64,000 nucleotides of DNA from Bog-473 sp963741995. GTDB taxonomy: Bacteria > Actinomycetota > Acidimicrobiia > Acidimicrobiales > RAAP-2. The stretch's first letter is position 1, and every line of letters starts with the position of its first letter. Where the stretch lies: positions 310,001 to 374,000 of the forward strand of contig CAVUKI010000001.1 of the NCBI GenBank assembly GCA_963741995.1, given 5' to 3'. The translations under genes were made by a program, and so were the position numbers. Under the pieces are notes generated by a model that made no database searches, was not told the DNA's origin, and saw only the letters and a list, made by a program, of their open reading frames with translations. Shown piece by piece: positions 15,832-24,995 of the stretch.

Positions 15832-17253
15832 TCATCGGAGTGCTCCCGCCACCGCGTCGGCGTACGCGCCCCGGATGGCCTCTCGGTCGACGGTGTCGTC
15901 CGGCTCGACGGTGTCGCCCCGGCCCAGTCCCCAGGCCTCCGCCACCTGGGCGAAGTCGTACCCGTGGTGCAGCGCAGCGGCCTGCACCGCCGCTCCGGCG
16001 GCGACGAGTTCGTCGTCAGCCGGGACCCGCACGGCGCCCCCGGTGAGGTCGGCCACGACGCGTCGGTAGGCCCGGCTGTGGGCAGCACCGCCGACGAGGA
16101 ACACCGTTCCCCGCGCCGTCATGGACCCGAGGGCGTCCGCCCCCGCGAGCAGGTTGCAGACCACGCCTTCGACGGCGGCCCGCGCCAGTTGGCCCGGGGT
16201 CACGTCGGTGCGCAATCCGCTGAGCAGGCCGGTCGCGTCCGGCCGGTTCGGGGTCCGCTCGCCGTCGAGGTGCGGCACGAGGACGAGCCCGCCCGCTCCG
16301 GCCGGGGCCTCGAGTGCGAGTGCATCGAACTGCGCGTGGTCGACGCCGAGCAACCGCGCCACCGCGTCGGTGACCTTGGTCGCGTTCATGGTGCAGACCA
16401 GCGGCAGATAGCGTCCGGTCGCATCAGCGAAGCCGGCCACCGTGCCGGTCGGGTCGGCCGTCGCCTCGTCCGAGACCGTGCACGCGGTCCCACTGGTCCC
16501 GAGGCTCAGGGCGAGGTCGCCGGGGCGGAGGCCGAGGCCCAGGGCCGCGGCCATGTTGTCGCCCGTTCCGGCGGCCACCGGGATGCCCGCGCCGCGCCAC
16601 TCGCCCGCCATGGCGTCTGGCGCGAGCACGTCGGGCAGTACCGCGTTCCAGTCGACGCCGTCGCTGACGAGCCGCAGCAGATCCTCCCGGTAGCGCTCCT
16701 CGCGCGGCGACCAGTACCCGGTGCCCGAGGCATCCCCCCTGTCTGTGGTGTGCCGGCCCGTGAGCCTGAAGGTGAGCCAGTCGTGGGGGAGCAGGACGGT
16801 CGCCGTCCGCCGGAAGGTCTCGGGCTCGCACCGGCGCAGCCAGTGCAGCTTGGTGATCGTGAAGCTCGGGACGGGGACGCTCCCGCAGGCGTCCGCCCAC
16901 CCGGCCTGACCACCGGGAAGGGCGGCGAGGAGCGAGCCGGTGTCCGCTGCAGCCTCCGTGTCGTTCCACAGCTTGGCCGGACGCAGGACGGCACCGTCTT
17001 CGCCGAGGACGACCAGCCCGTGCTGTTGCGCAGCGACGGAAATGGCGGCCGGCGTCTGCTGGGCCGGAAGGACGGCCTGTGCGCACGCCGCATGAAATGC
17101 GGCCTCCCATTCCGAAGGATGCTGCTCGCTCCGTGGCGGGGAGGTTGGAGAGTGCGCAGCGCGGCCGGATGCCACAACGGCGCCGGTGTCGGCGTCGCGC
17201 ACCTGCACCTTGCAGGCAGAGGTGGACGAGTCCACCCCGACGACCAGGGGCAC
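15832..17253 (-). CDS. xylB: xylulokinase
   Basis: FGGY-family sugar kinase, 473 residues, phosphorylating D-xylulose to xylulose 5-phosphate for the pentose phosphate pathway. VVGVDSSTSACKVQV is the N-terminal phosphate-binding loop; AAQQHGLVVL and WNDTEAAAD (substrate loop, W-x-D) follow. SLGTSGTACTVSDE and the C-terminal FLVGGAAHSRAYRRVVADL are the ATP-binding blocks. GTG at 17253 overlaps the xylA stop codon by one base (TAGTG), so translation is coupled. xylA-xylB-lacI forms one minus-strand operon under the class A operator at 18485. Confidence 0.95.
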   Translation of the reverse strand: MPLVVGVDSSTSACKVQVRDADTGAVVASGRAAHSPTSPPRSEQHPSEWEAAFHAACAQAVLPAQQTPAAISVAAQQHGLVVLGEDGAVLRPAKLWNDTEAAADTGSLLAALPGGQAGWADACGSVPVPSFTITKLHWLRRCEPETFRRTATVLLPHDWLTFRLTGRHTTDRGDASGTGYWSPREERYREDLLRLVSDGVDWNAVLPDVLAPDAMAGEWRGAGIPVAAGTGDNMAAALGLGLRPGDLALSLGTSGTACTVSDEATADPTGTVAGFADATGRYLPLVCTMNATKVTDAVARLLGVDHAQFDALALEAPAGAGGLVLVPHLDGERTPNRPDATGLLSGLRTDVTPGQLARAAVEGVVCNLLAGADALGSMTARGTVFLVGGAAHSRAYRRVVADLTGGAVRVPADDELVAAGAAVQAAALHHGYDFAQVAEAWGLGRGDTVEPDDTVDREAIRGAYADAVAGALR

Positions 17254-18410
17254 TAGCGGGCGCCGAGCAGCAGCTCGGTGACGAGTTGGTCGAGACGCTC
17301 ATGGCCGTAGCCCTGCGCGGCGAGCGCATCCTCGTCCTCGCTCGCCGCGAGCAGCTCGTCGAGCCCGCCGGCCGGGGTCGTGGGCTCGGCCAGTTCCGCC
17401 ACCTTGGCGACGCGCAGGGCCTCCTGGATCTCGGGGTCCTCGTGGAAGCGGCGCGCCTTGTCGGCCAGGATCAGGTACGTGCGCATGCAGCCGCGGGCGA
17501 AGTCCCAGACGCCGTCGGCGTCTTCGGTCCGGTACGGGTGCGCATCGAAGTGCCGCATGCCGTCCCACTTGGCGTCCTCCAGGAGTTTGACGACGTAGAA
17601 GGCATCACGGATCCCCTCGGAGCCGAACCGGAAGTCCTGGTCGAACTTGCCGATCCGCTGGGCGTTGAGGTCGATGTGGAAGAGCTTGTCCTGCCACAGA
17701 GCCTGGGCGACCGCTTGCGAGAAGGAGAGCCCGCTCATGGTCTCGTGTGCGAACTCGGGGTTCAGGCCCACCATGTCGGAATGCTCGAGCGTTGCGATGA
17801 AGGCAAGCGCGTGGCCGACGGTCGGCAGGAGGATGTCACCGCGCGGCTCGTTCGGCTTGGGCTCGAGGGCGATGCGCAGACCCAGATCCCGGTTGCTGAT
17901 GTGCTCGCAGATGAGATCGATCGCTTCCTTGTAGCGGTCCAACGCCAGGCGGACGTCCTTGGCGGCTTCGGCTTCCATCCCCTCGCGCCCGCCCCAGAGC
18001 ACGAACACCTCGGCGCCGAGCTCGCCCCCGAGCTCCACCGCTTCGCATGCCTTCTTGACTGACAGGCGACGCACGCGGGGATCGTTGGCCGTGAACGCAC
18101 CTTCCTTGAAGACCGGCCGCCAGAACAGGTTCGTGGTCACCATGGGGACGTGCATGCCGGTGGCGTCGAGGGCACGGCGGAAGCGCTTCAGGATCTCGTC
18201 GCGCTCGCTGTCCGTCGAGCCGTACGGAATGAGGTCGTTGTCGTGGAAGCTGACGCCGTACGCGCCGAGGTCGGCCAGCCGGTGCACCGAATCGACGGGG
18301 TCGAGCGGCGCGCGCACTTCGGTGCCGAACGGATCGCGGCCGGGGTTCCCCACCGTCCAGAGCCCGAAGGTGAAGTGATCGTCTGTTTTGGGAGTGAAGG
18401 GATCGGTCAT
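17253..18410 (-). CDS. xylA: xylose isomerase
   Basis: TIM-barrel enzyme of 385 residues converting D-xylose to D-xylulose. FTFGLWTVGNPGRDPFG, VSFHDNDLIP (catalytic His54 region, FHD), FVLWGGREG, IALEPKPNEPR (metal-ligand Glu with K-P-x-E), GLNPEFAHE (second metal site) and FHIDLNAQ, HFDAHPYR are all present, typical of the class I actinobacterial enzyme (about 385-395 residues). CAGGAGGACC precedes ATG at 18410. It is first gene of the xylA-xylB-lacI operon, with operator TGATAGCGTTATCA 75 bases upstream. Confidence 0.97.
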   Translation of the reverse strand: MTDPFTPKTDDHFTFGLWTVGNPGRDPFGTEVRAPLDPVDSVHRLADLGAYGVSFHDNDLIPYGSTDSERDEILKRFRRALDATGMHVPMVTTNLFWRPVFKEGAFTANDPRVRRLSVKKACEAVELGGELGAEVFVLWGGREGMEAEAAKDVRLALDRYKEAIDLICEHISNRDLGLRIALEPKPNEPRGDILLPTVGHALAFIATLEHSDMVGLNPEFAHETMSGLSFSQAVAQALWQDKLFHIDLNAQRIGKFDQDFRFGSEGIRDAFYVVKLLEDAKWDGMRHFDAHPYRTEDADGVWDFARGCMRTYLILADKARRFHEDPEIQEALRVAKVAELAEPTTPAGGLDELLAASEDEDALAAQGYGHERLDQLVTELLLGAR

Positions 18411-18484
18411 GGTCCTCCTGTCGTCGCCGCGCCCGGTGCGCTCGTCCTGAACCAATGGCGCGCGTTGTCCCAGGCAGGGACCGA

Positions 18485-18498
18485 TGATAGCGTTATCA
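18485..18498. promoter_or_regulatory. LacI-type operator, class A site 4
   Basis: TGATAGCGTTATCA has perfect TGATA/TATCA arms around a central CG. It lies between divergent xylA (start 18410) and the MocA-type dehydrogenase (start 18595) and could control both. Read on the xylA strand it continues into CATC, as the other three class A sites do. Confidence 0.65.
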
Positions 18499-18594
18499 GA
18501 GGAACAAGTCTGTGGAGGTGGGAAAGAGACCCATGCGTCGTCGCGCTGCCAATTGCTCCCCACCTGAAGTCCTCCCGCACGGCGAGGTCCGACG

Positions 18595-19566
18595 GTGATT
18601 CGCTGGGGTGTCATCGGCCCCGGCATCATCGCGACCGGGTTCGCCGAGGCGATGCAGTGGGCGGAGGGGGGCACCATCACGGCGGTGGCCTCCCGGTCGG
18701 CCGAACGAGCGGACGCCTTCGGTGACCGCTTCGACATCCCGACGCGGTACAGCGACTACGACGCCCTGGCGGCCGATCCGGACGTCGACGTGGTCTACGT
18801 GGCCACGCCGCACTCGCGCCACGAGGCCGACACCATCGAACTCCTCCGGGCGGACAAGCACGTCCTGTGCGAGAAGCCGCTCGCGCTCAACGCCCGCCAG
18901 GCCGCACGCATGGCGGCGGAAGCGCGCGGCCGGGGGCTGTTCCTCATGGAGGCGATCTGGAGCCGGTTCCTTCCCGCCTACCGTTCGCTGGTCGAGGTCC
19001 TCGGCGAGGGCCGCATCGGCGAACCCCTCCTGGTGGAGGGCGACTTCGGGTTCCGCCGACCGGTTGATCCCGAGCACCGGCACTTCGCCCCTGAGCTCGG
19101 CGGCGGCGCGCTGCTCGACCTCGGGATCTATCCCATTCAGCTGTGCACCCTCGTGCTCGGGCCCATCGAGCGCGTCGCGGCCGACGGCGTGGTGGGCGAG
19201 ACCGGCGTCGACGAGGTGGTCACCGCCCTGTTGCACCACGGGGGGCAACGGCTGGGCGTGGTCAAGGCGGCGTTGCGCGTCGGCATGACCTGCACGGCCC
19301 GAATCGCGGGAACCGACGGCGTCATCGACCTCCCCGCCATGATGCACTGTCCGAACTCGCTCACCGTGTCGAGCGCGGCCGGCATCGAGCACATCGACGC
19401 CTCGTACGACGGAAACGGGCTCCGTTTCGAGATCGACGAGGTGCACCGCTGCCTCCAGGACGGGCGCACCGAGAGCGGGGTCGTGTCCCTGGACGAGTCG
19501 ATCGCACTGGCGACCACGCTCGATGCCATCCGGGCCGAGCTCGGTGTGATCTATCCCGGCGAGTGA
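18595..19566 (+). CDS. Gfo/Idh/MocA oxidoreductase, aldose (xylose) dehydrogenase-like
   Basis: A 323-residue NAD(P)-dependent dehydrogenase. It opens IRWGVIGPGIIATGFAEAM (Rossmann), has DVVYVATPHSRHEAD and the catalytic-lysine motif CEKPLALNARQA. FLMEAIWSRFLPAY is typical of the dihydrodiol dehydrogenase/NADP-xylose 1-dehydrogenase branch, which oxidises cyclic aldoses to lactones. GTG start at 18595; GACGGTG gives little Shine-Dalgarno. Divergent from xylA with a shared LacI operator, so D-xylose is a reasonable substrate, giving an oxidative branch beside isomerisation. It converges on the LarA-like gene with a 7-base gap. Substrate inferred. Confidence 0.85.
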   Translation: MIRWGVIGPGIIATGFAEAMQWAEGGTITAVASRSAERADAFGDRFDIPTRYSDYDALAADPDVDVVYVATPHSRHEADTIELLRADKHVLCEKPLALNARQAARMAAEARGRGLFLMEAIWSRFLPAYRSLVEVLGEGRIGEPLLVEGDFGFRRPVDPEHRHFAPELGGGALLDLGIYPIQLCTLVLGPIERVAADGVVGETGVDEVVTALLHHGGQRLGVVKAALRVGMTCTARIAGTDGVIDLPAMMHCPNSLTVSSAAGIEHIDASYDGNGLRFEIDEVHRCLQDGRTESGVVSLDESIALATTLDAIRAELGVIYPGE

Positions 19567-19573
19567 AGGCCCG

Positions 19574-20794
19574 TCACCGCAACCGGTAGAGCACCTCGCC
19601 CGCATCGGGCACCACCAGCGTGTCGGGGTCGGCCGCCCACCCCTCGGTGTCGACGGCGTCCGGATCGAGGAACCCGAGGTTGGCCCGCCGGACGACCTCT
19701 TCGGGAATGCCTGTGGCCAGTGTCACCCTGACGCGCTGACGCTCCGTCACCCCGTCGTAGGTCCCGGCGCCGTACAGATGGGTGGCATGCGCCAGCTCGC
19801 CCCAGGGGACAGCGCGGTAGCGGTCCCAGTGGGCCAAGAAGTAGTCGCGGCAGTGGTAGCCGATCTCCTCGAGCTGCGGGTGCATGGCGGCGATCTCGGT
19901 GATGTGCGGCGCGTACAGGACGACCTCGCCGCCGCCGGCGACGATCGGCTCCACCTTGTAGAAACCTTTCGCTCCCGTCCACAGGTCGGGGTAGCGCGAA
20001 GGGATCAGCGACAACACGCGCCGGACCGGGCGATCGAGATAGTCGACATGGGTCTCCGCCGCGACGTCGGCGGCCTCGGCCCAGGCGCGTGTGGGCTCCC
20101 CGAATGACAGCGACTCCAGCCTGCCGGTCTCGTGGTCGACGACCACGCACAGCGCGTGCCGCTCGCCGGGCACGAGACCGGCCGCCGCGTCGACCAGCGC
20201 CCGGACCGGTGTGATGCCGCGCGTCCCGATGATCGTGCTGCTCGTGATGAGCGCCCCGAGCCAGTGCGTGACATCGATCATCTCCTGGCCCGAGAGGCCG
20301 GGGAAGAGGTACTTGTTGCCTCCCGAGAAGCCGATCACCTCGTGGGGGAGCACGGGTCCCACCAGCAGCGTCACGTCGCTCTCGACGACCAGCCGATTGA
20401 GCCGCACGTCGATGCCGTCATGCAGGAGGCCACCCGAGAGCTCCGTGACCAGCGCAGCCGGCAGACGGCCCACGCGCAGGTACGTGTCGTCATCCCACCA
20501 GGCGTGGTTGCGCACGGGGATGGACGTGGGCCCGACGAGCGCACGGATGGCGTCGTCGGACATCGGGGCATGGGTGCCCAACGCGACCACGGCGTGGCAG
20601 GTGCTCGCCCGCCCACCGACCCCTTCCTGGATCGCCTGCAGGAGAAGGGGCAACGGGCAGTTCCGGGTTCCGTCGGGGATCACGACGCAGAGCGAGCGAC
20701 CGGCAAGCTCCAGATCGGCCACCCGCGCCCGCACGAACGAGCGCACTTCGGCAGGGTCGAGGACGTGCCCGGGTCCCCCGAGGGTCACTGCCAC
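19574..20794 (-). CDS. LarA-family nickel-pincer hydroxyacid racemase/epimerase
   Basis: A 406-residue LarA/DUF2088 protein. All catalytic positions of lactate racemase have counterparts with the same spacing: D41 and R44 in PDGTRNCP, H75 in ALGTHAP, H151 in LPHEVIG, K161 in SGGNKYLFPG and H177 in DVTHWLG (H-x10-K and K-x16-H as in LarA). It should therefore carry the Ni-pincer nucleotide and racemise or epimerise at an alpha-hydroxy acid carbon. It overlaps the UxuB-type gene: GTG at 20794 gives a 10-base overlap, GTG at 20788 gives a GTGA coupling. The operon partner suggests a sugar acid such as mannonate/gluconate. Genes for cofactor synthesis (larB, larC, larE) are not in this window. 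Confidence 0.85.
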   Translation of the reverse strand: MAVTLGGPGHVLDPAEVRSFVRARVADLELAGRSLCVVIPDGTRNCPLPLLLQAIQEGVGGRASTCHAVVALGTHAPMSDDAIRALVGPTSIPVRNHAWWDDDTYLRVGRLPAALVTELSGGLLHDGIDVRLNRLVVESDVTLLVGPVLPHEVIGFSGGNKYLFPGLSGQEMIDVTHWLGALITSSTIIGTRGITPVRALVDAAAGLVPGERHALCVVVDHETGRLESLSFGEPTRAWAEAADVAAETHVDYLDRPVRRVLSLIPSRYPDLWTGAKGFYKVEPIVAGGGEVVLYAPHITEIAAMHPQLEEIGYHCRDYFLAHWDRYRAVPWGELAHATHLYGAGTYDGVTERQRVRVTLATGIPEEVVRRANLGFLDPDAVDTEGWAADPDTLVVPDAGEVLYRLR

Positions 20795-22182
20795 CGGTCT
20801 GCGTCCAGGAGCGAGCGTCCCTCCGTCGTCAGGCGGTCCAGCACGGCAGCCACCTCCCTGGCGAACACACTGGCACCGAAGGCGACCCGGCTGAGGGCCT
20901 GGAGGCGGTCGGGACGGGCGGCGGCAGTCCGGAGGCGGTCGGCGAGCGGGTCCTCCAGGACCGGAAGGCCCACCCCGGGCACCTCGACCCCGCCCGCCGC
21001 TGCCAACCAGATGGCTGCCACGAGAGCGAACCTCGAGGTCCCGAGCGATCCCGCCTCGCGAGCGGCGACGACGGGGAGCAGTCGCTGGGGCAACTTGCTC
21101 GATCCGTCGGCCCCGACCTGCGCGCAGGTGTGGCCGAGCGCGGGGTTGGCGAATCTCCGGAGCGCGTCGTCAGCGAACGCCGCCGGCCCCACTGCGGCAG
21201 GAAGCTGAGCCACCTCGAGCGTGTCCTCGACGACGTGCCGCACGAACCGGGTGATGACGGGATCCGTCACCGCGCTCGCGATGGTGGCGTGGCCCGCCAG
21301 CAGCCCCGCGTACGCCACGGCCGAATGCGGGCCGTTGAGGAGCCAGAGCTTGCGGCGCTCGAAGGGGACAACGTCGTCGACCAGCTCCACGCCGGCCTCG
21401 GCGAGGGGATCCAACCCCTCCACCGACTGGATGATCCACGAGCGGTGTCGCTCGGCACCGACGGCCGCCTCGTCCGTCAGGCCCAGCTCGTCGGCGATCT
21501 CCTCCAGGACCGCACCCGTCGGCGCGGGGACCATGCGGTCGACGACGGAGCTCGGGAAGCGTACCTCGCGGGCGATCCATGCGGCCAAGGCACCGTCGAC
21601 ACCCTCTGCCTCGTCGAGGACGCGCGCCCGCAGAACGCCCCCGTTTTCGAGCAGGTTGTCGAGCGGCGCGAAGACGGGGGGCGTCAGCCCGGCGCGCCGC
21701 CGTCGGTCCAGCGCCAGGGCGATCAACGCCGGTACTGACGAGGGCAGAGTTCCGGGCGCCGGCACCCCGTCCGCATTGCCGCGGTAGCCGTTCTCCGTGA
21801 TGGTCAACGTCACGAGCTTCGTGGCCGGGGCGGTGAGTGCGGCAAGTGCGGCCGCCGGCCCGCTCTCCATGGAGGCCAGCGCGCCGACCACCCGGAGCGT
21901 CAGCGGGACACCGGGCTCACGCACGGCGACCGTAAAGAGCCCGTCCTGTGGCTCGAGCTGGTCCTGTGCCCGTCGGCTCCTGAGTGAGACGCCCCTGATG
22001 AGCGCAGGGGTGCCCCGCCGCAACAGCTCGTCGCTGTAGACCGCGAGGTGGGCCCGGGCGAACGCGCCGAATCCGAGGTGGGCGATGACCGGCACGCCAC
22101 CGCGGTCGTAGTCCGGGAGAAAGCGTGCATGCGCGTGCGCCAGCGTGCGCGCGTTCAGCCGTAGCCGTCCTTCGCCCGTCAT
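20785..22182 (-). CDS. uxuB: mannitol dehydrogenase family oxidoreductase, fructuronate reductase type
   Basis: A 465-residue polyol/hexuronate dehydrogenase. VIAHLGFGAFARAHLAVYSD is the N-terminal nucleotide-binding block (family G-x-G-x-F-x-R-x-H), LVTLTITENGYR is the conserved TxTxKGY-like strand, and the catalytic block KLWLLNGPHSAVAYAGLL holds Lys, Asn and His of the K-x4-N-x2-H signature. UxuB reduces D-fructuronate to D-mannonate with NADH. It is followed by the LarA-like gene with overlapping codons and is divergent from a LacI regulator 44 bases away. Uronate rather than mannitol is favoured by uxaC and beta-glucuronidase nearby; an altronate or arabinitol role cannot be excluded. 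Confidence 0.88.
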   Translation of the reverse strand: MTGEGRLRLNARTLAHAHARFLPDYDRGGVPVIAHLGFGAFARAHLAVYSDELLRRGTPALIRGVSLRSRRAQDQLEPQDGLFTVAVREPGVPLTLRVVGALASMESGPAAALAALTAPATKLVTLTITENGYRGNADGVPAPGTLPSSVPALIALALDRRRRAGLTPPVFAPLDNLLENGGVLRARVLDEAEGVDGALAAWIAREVRFPSSVVDRMVPAPTGAVLEEIADELGLTDEAAVGAERHRSWIIQSVEGLDPLAEAGVELVDDVVPFERRKLWLLNGPHSAVAYAGLLAGHATIASAVTDPVITRFVRHVVEDTLEVAQLPAAVGPAAFADDALRRFANPALGHTCAQVGADGSSKLPQRLLPVVAAREAGSLGTSRFALVAAIWLAAAGGVEVPGVGLPVLEDPLADRLRTAAARPDRLQALSRVAFGASVFAREVAAVLDRLTTEGRSLLDADRWQ

Positions 22183-22226
22183 CTTCCCCCTCGGTGCGGA
22201 CAGGACGCGGAGTAGGGTCGGACGCC

Positions 22227-23255
22227 GTGGGGCGCGAGCAGCGAGCGACCATCCTCGACGTTGCGGTACGCGCCGGCGTGCACGCGGCCACCGTGTCGCG
22301 CACCATCAACGTTCCGGAGAAGGTCGCACCGGAGACCCGTCTCCGGGTCGAGACGGCGATACGGGACCTCGGTTTCGTCCCCAATCGTGCCGCGCGCGGC
22401 CTCATCACCGGGCGCACCGGCAACGTCGCCGTCATCGTTCCCGACATCACCAACCCACACTTCGGATCGCTGGTGCGCTCCGTGGAGCGATCGGCCCGAC
22501 AGAGCGATCTCCAGGTCCTTCTGGTCGACACCGGTGAGCATCCGGACGAGGAGGTGCGCGCCGCCGAGTCCCTGTCGCGGGAGGTCGACGGGTTCATCGT
22601 CGTATCGCCCCGCCGTCTCCATCGCACCCTCGGCGCCTTGGGGTCCACCCCCGCGGTGTTCGTCAACCGTCCGGTCCCGGAGCACGCATCCATCCTCCTC
22701 CGGACGGCGCCCGCCGTGACCGACGCCCTCGAACACCTGTCGGATCTCGGCCACACGCGCCTGGCTTACGTGGGCGGCCCGAGCGGATCGTGGGCCGCCG
22801 GGGAGCGCCGAAGTGCGGTGCGCCATTCCGGCCGCACGAACGGGATCGATGTGCTCGAGCTGTCGGTGCGCGAGCCCACCTTCGACGCGACGGCGGCCAT
22901 CGTGCCCGACGTCGTCGCCAGCGACGTGACGGCCGTGCTCGCCTTCAACGATCAGATGGCGCTCGGGATCATCGCCGGGCTGCGCACCCTCGGCGTGTCC
23001 GTGCCCGGGGACATCAGCGTCGTGGGATTCGACGACATCCCCATGGCCGCCATGGTGGCACCGCCGCTCACGACCATCAGCTTGCCGAGCGCAGAGGTCG
23101 GGGCGGTCGCCGTGTCCATGCTCGGGGAAGGCCCTGCTCAGAGGGAGCTCTTCGGCGAGCTGGTCGTCAGGCATTCGACAGCACGCGTCAGGGAGCGCCG
23201 AGCCAACGTCGTCGCAGGTCGTGTGCGGCCATCTTCGGCCGCCGGTCCCGGGTGA
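22227..23255 (+). CDS. LacI family transcriptional regulator, probably of hexuronate genes
   Basis: A 342-residue repressor: helix-turn-helix ILDVAVRAGVHAATVSRTIN at residues 9-28, hinge NRAARGLITG, effector domain VAVIVPDITNPHFGSLV through ISVVGFDDIPMAAMVAPPLT. GTG at 22227 starts just before the DNA-binding domain. Divergent from uxuB-larA. Its recognition helix (VHAATVS) differs from the other LacI protein here (VSVMTVS), so it probably reads different DNA; the palindrome TGCAAAGCTTTGCA at GH1 and uxaC is the candidate. Its last 68 bases overlap, tail to tail, the 3' end of the beta-glucuronidase gene on the other strand. Confidence 0.9.
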   Translation: MGREQRATILDVAVRAGVHAATVSRTINVPEKVAPETRLRVETAIRDLGFVPNRAARGLITGRTGNVAVIVPDITNPHFGSLVRSVERSARQSDLQVLLVDTGEHPDEEVRAAESLSREVDGFIVVSPRRLHRTLGALGSTPAVFVNRPVPEHASILLRTAPAVTDALEHLSDLGHTRLAYVGGPSGSWAAGERRSAVRHSGRTNGIDVLELSVREPTFDATAAIVPDVVASDVTAVLAFNDQMALGIIAGLRTLGVSVPGDISVVGFDDIPMAAMVAPPLTTISLPSAEVGAVAVSMLGEGPAQRELFGELVVRHSTARVRERRANVVAGRVRPSSAAGPG

Positions 23256-24974
23256 ACACGCCCTTCTTGTTGCCGTCGACGCGCATGAAGGAGGGCCCCG
23301 TGGCGAAGTCGGCAAAGTTCCAGACGTGCTCGCCCACGACGGCCTCCGCACGGTCGAAGACGCGGTGATACGTCTCCAGCAGCGCCACCTGGTATTCCTC
23401 GGTCCACATGCCGGCATTCGTGGCGTGCAGGCCGGACATGGTGTCGGCGCCGTACTCGGTCACGATGATCGGCTTGCCGTGCTTCGTGGCCCAAGCCCGG
23501 AGCTCGGCCTCCAGCCCGCGTTCGGCTGCGTCGAGGTCGCCCGGTTCCACGTACCAGCCGTAGTAGCGGTTGATCATGACGACGTCCGCCAATGGAGTCA
23601 CCGTGCACGTGTCGGGGAGCGCGAACATCATGTTGACGAAACCGACGGGCCGGCTCGGGTCCGCTCGCCGGGCCGCATCGAACAAGGGCTCGAAGTAGGC
23701 ACGGCCCGCATCGGTGTGGGATTCGGGCTCGTTGGCCAGACTCCACAGGACGACACAGGGATGGTTCTTGTCCCGTGCGATCAGCTCCTCAATGGCGCGG
23801 CGGTGGACGAGTTGCGTGGCGGTGCTGATCGTTTCGTCGGAATAGGTGGTCCTCGGGCCGCCGAGGAACATCCCGCCCCCGACGCCGAGGTTGAGCCCGA
23901 CCGCTGCCGTCTCGTCGATGACGACGATGCCCTGACGGTCGGCCTGTTCGAGCACCTCCTCGGCGTAGGGGTAGTGCGAGGTGCGAAACGAGTTGGCCCC
24001 GATCCATGCGAGTAGGGAGAAGTCGTGCAGCATGGCAGCGTCGTCGTGACCGCGGCCGTGGACGTTGAGATCCTCGTGCTTGCCAAAGCCCCGGAAGTAG
24101 AAGGGCTCGCCATTGATCAGGAACTGCGTGCCCTCGACCCGCACGGTGCGGATCCCGACGGGAAGCGGGTAGCGGTCGACAACGACCTCCCCGTCGACCA
24201 GGAGGACGTGCAGGCCGTAGAGGTACCCGCGCCCGGGGGCCCAGAGCTCCGGGTGGTCCACCCGCAGCGCGCCGTCGGGGCCCTCGGCTGCGGCCACCTC
24301 CCTGCCCTCGGCATCCCGGAGGCGCACACGTACTGTCATCCCCTCCGCGTCGGCGGCCGCCACGGCGTACCGGACGATGCCGACGCCCTCGTCGATGTCC
24401 GTCGTCACCGTCACGTCGGCAATGTGGGCACGCGGCGTCGTGGAGAGCCAGACGCCGCGGTGCAGACCGGCGTAGTTGAAGAAGTCGTGGTACTGACGCT
24501 GGCGCCGGGTCCCGTCCGGCAACACCTCCACGATGCCGGGCGGGATGGACTCCCACGTGAGTTCGTTGTTGACGACGACGGTGAGCCGGCACTGCTCGCC
24601 CGGGACGACCAGGTCGGTCACGTCGGCCTCGAACGGCGTGTAGCCGCCCTCGTGTTCCACGACGCAGGTGTCGTCGATCCAGACGGTGGCGCGGTGGGTC
24701 GCCGCCTCGAAGCGGAGGACCACCCGCTGCTCCGCCCAGCCGCGGGGAACGAAGACCTGACGCTGGTACCAGACGTCGCCGACATGATCGTGCACCTGCG
24801 GGTCCACCAGGACGTCGTTGAAGCTGCTCGGCACCGGCATGTCCCGGGCGTCGCGGAGGGGCCCGCGCCACCATCCCTCGGCGCGACCGACGCCCGCCGG
24901 GGTCGGTGGCGAAATCTCCAGATCCCGTCGAGCCGTTTGATCTCGCGTGTCCCGGTGTCCTGCGGTCGAAGCAT
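23188..24974 (-). CDS. uidA: beta-glucuronidase, GH2 family (N-terminal frameshift)
   Basis: Releases D-glucuronate from beta-glucuronides. From 24840 down the frame is intact: VPSSFNDVLVD, GDVWYQRQVFVPRGW, VWIDDTCVVEHEGGYTPFE (sugar-binding domain), GEPFYFRGFGKHEDLNVHG, the acid/base Glu in VLWSLANEPESH, nucleophile Glu in IVTEYGADTMSG and GEHVWNFADFATG, all as in UidA. The true N-terminus MLRPQDTGTREIKRLDGIW is at 24974, but it enters the main frame only if two single bases near 24905-24930 are dropped, so the break may be sequence error. Third gene of uxaC-kinase-uidA, 21 bases after the kinase stop. No signal peptide. Confidence 0.9.
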
Positions 24975-24995
24975 CGTTCTCCCCGTTCCGTTCGG

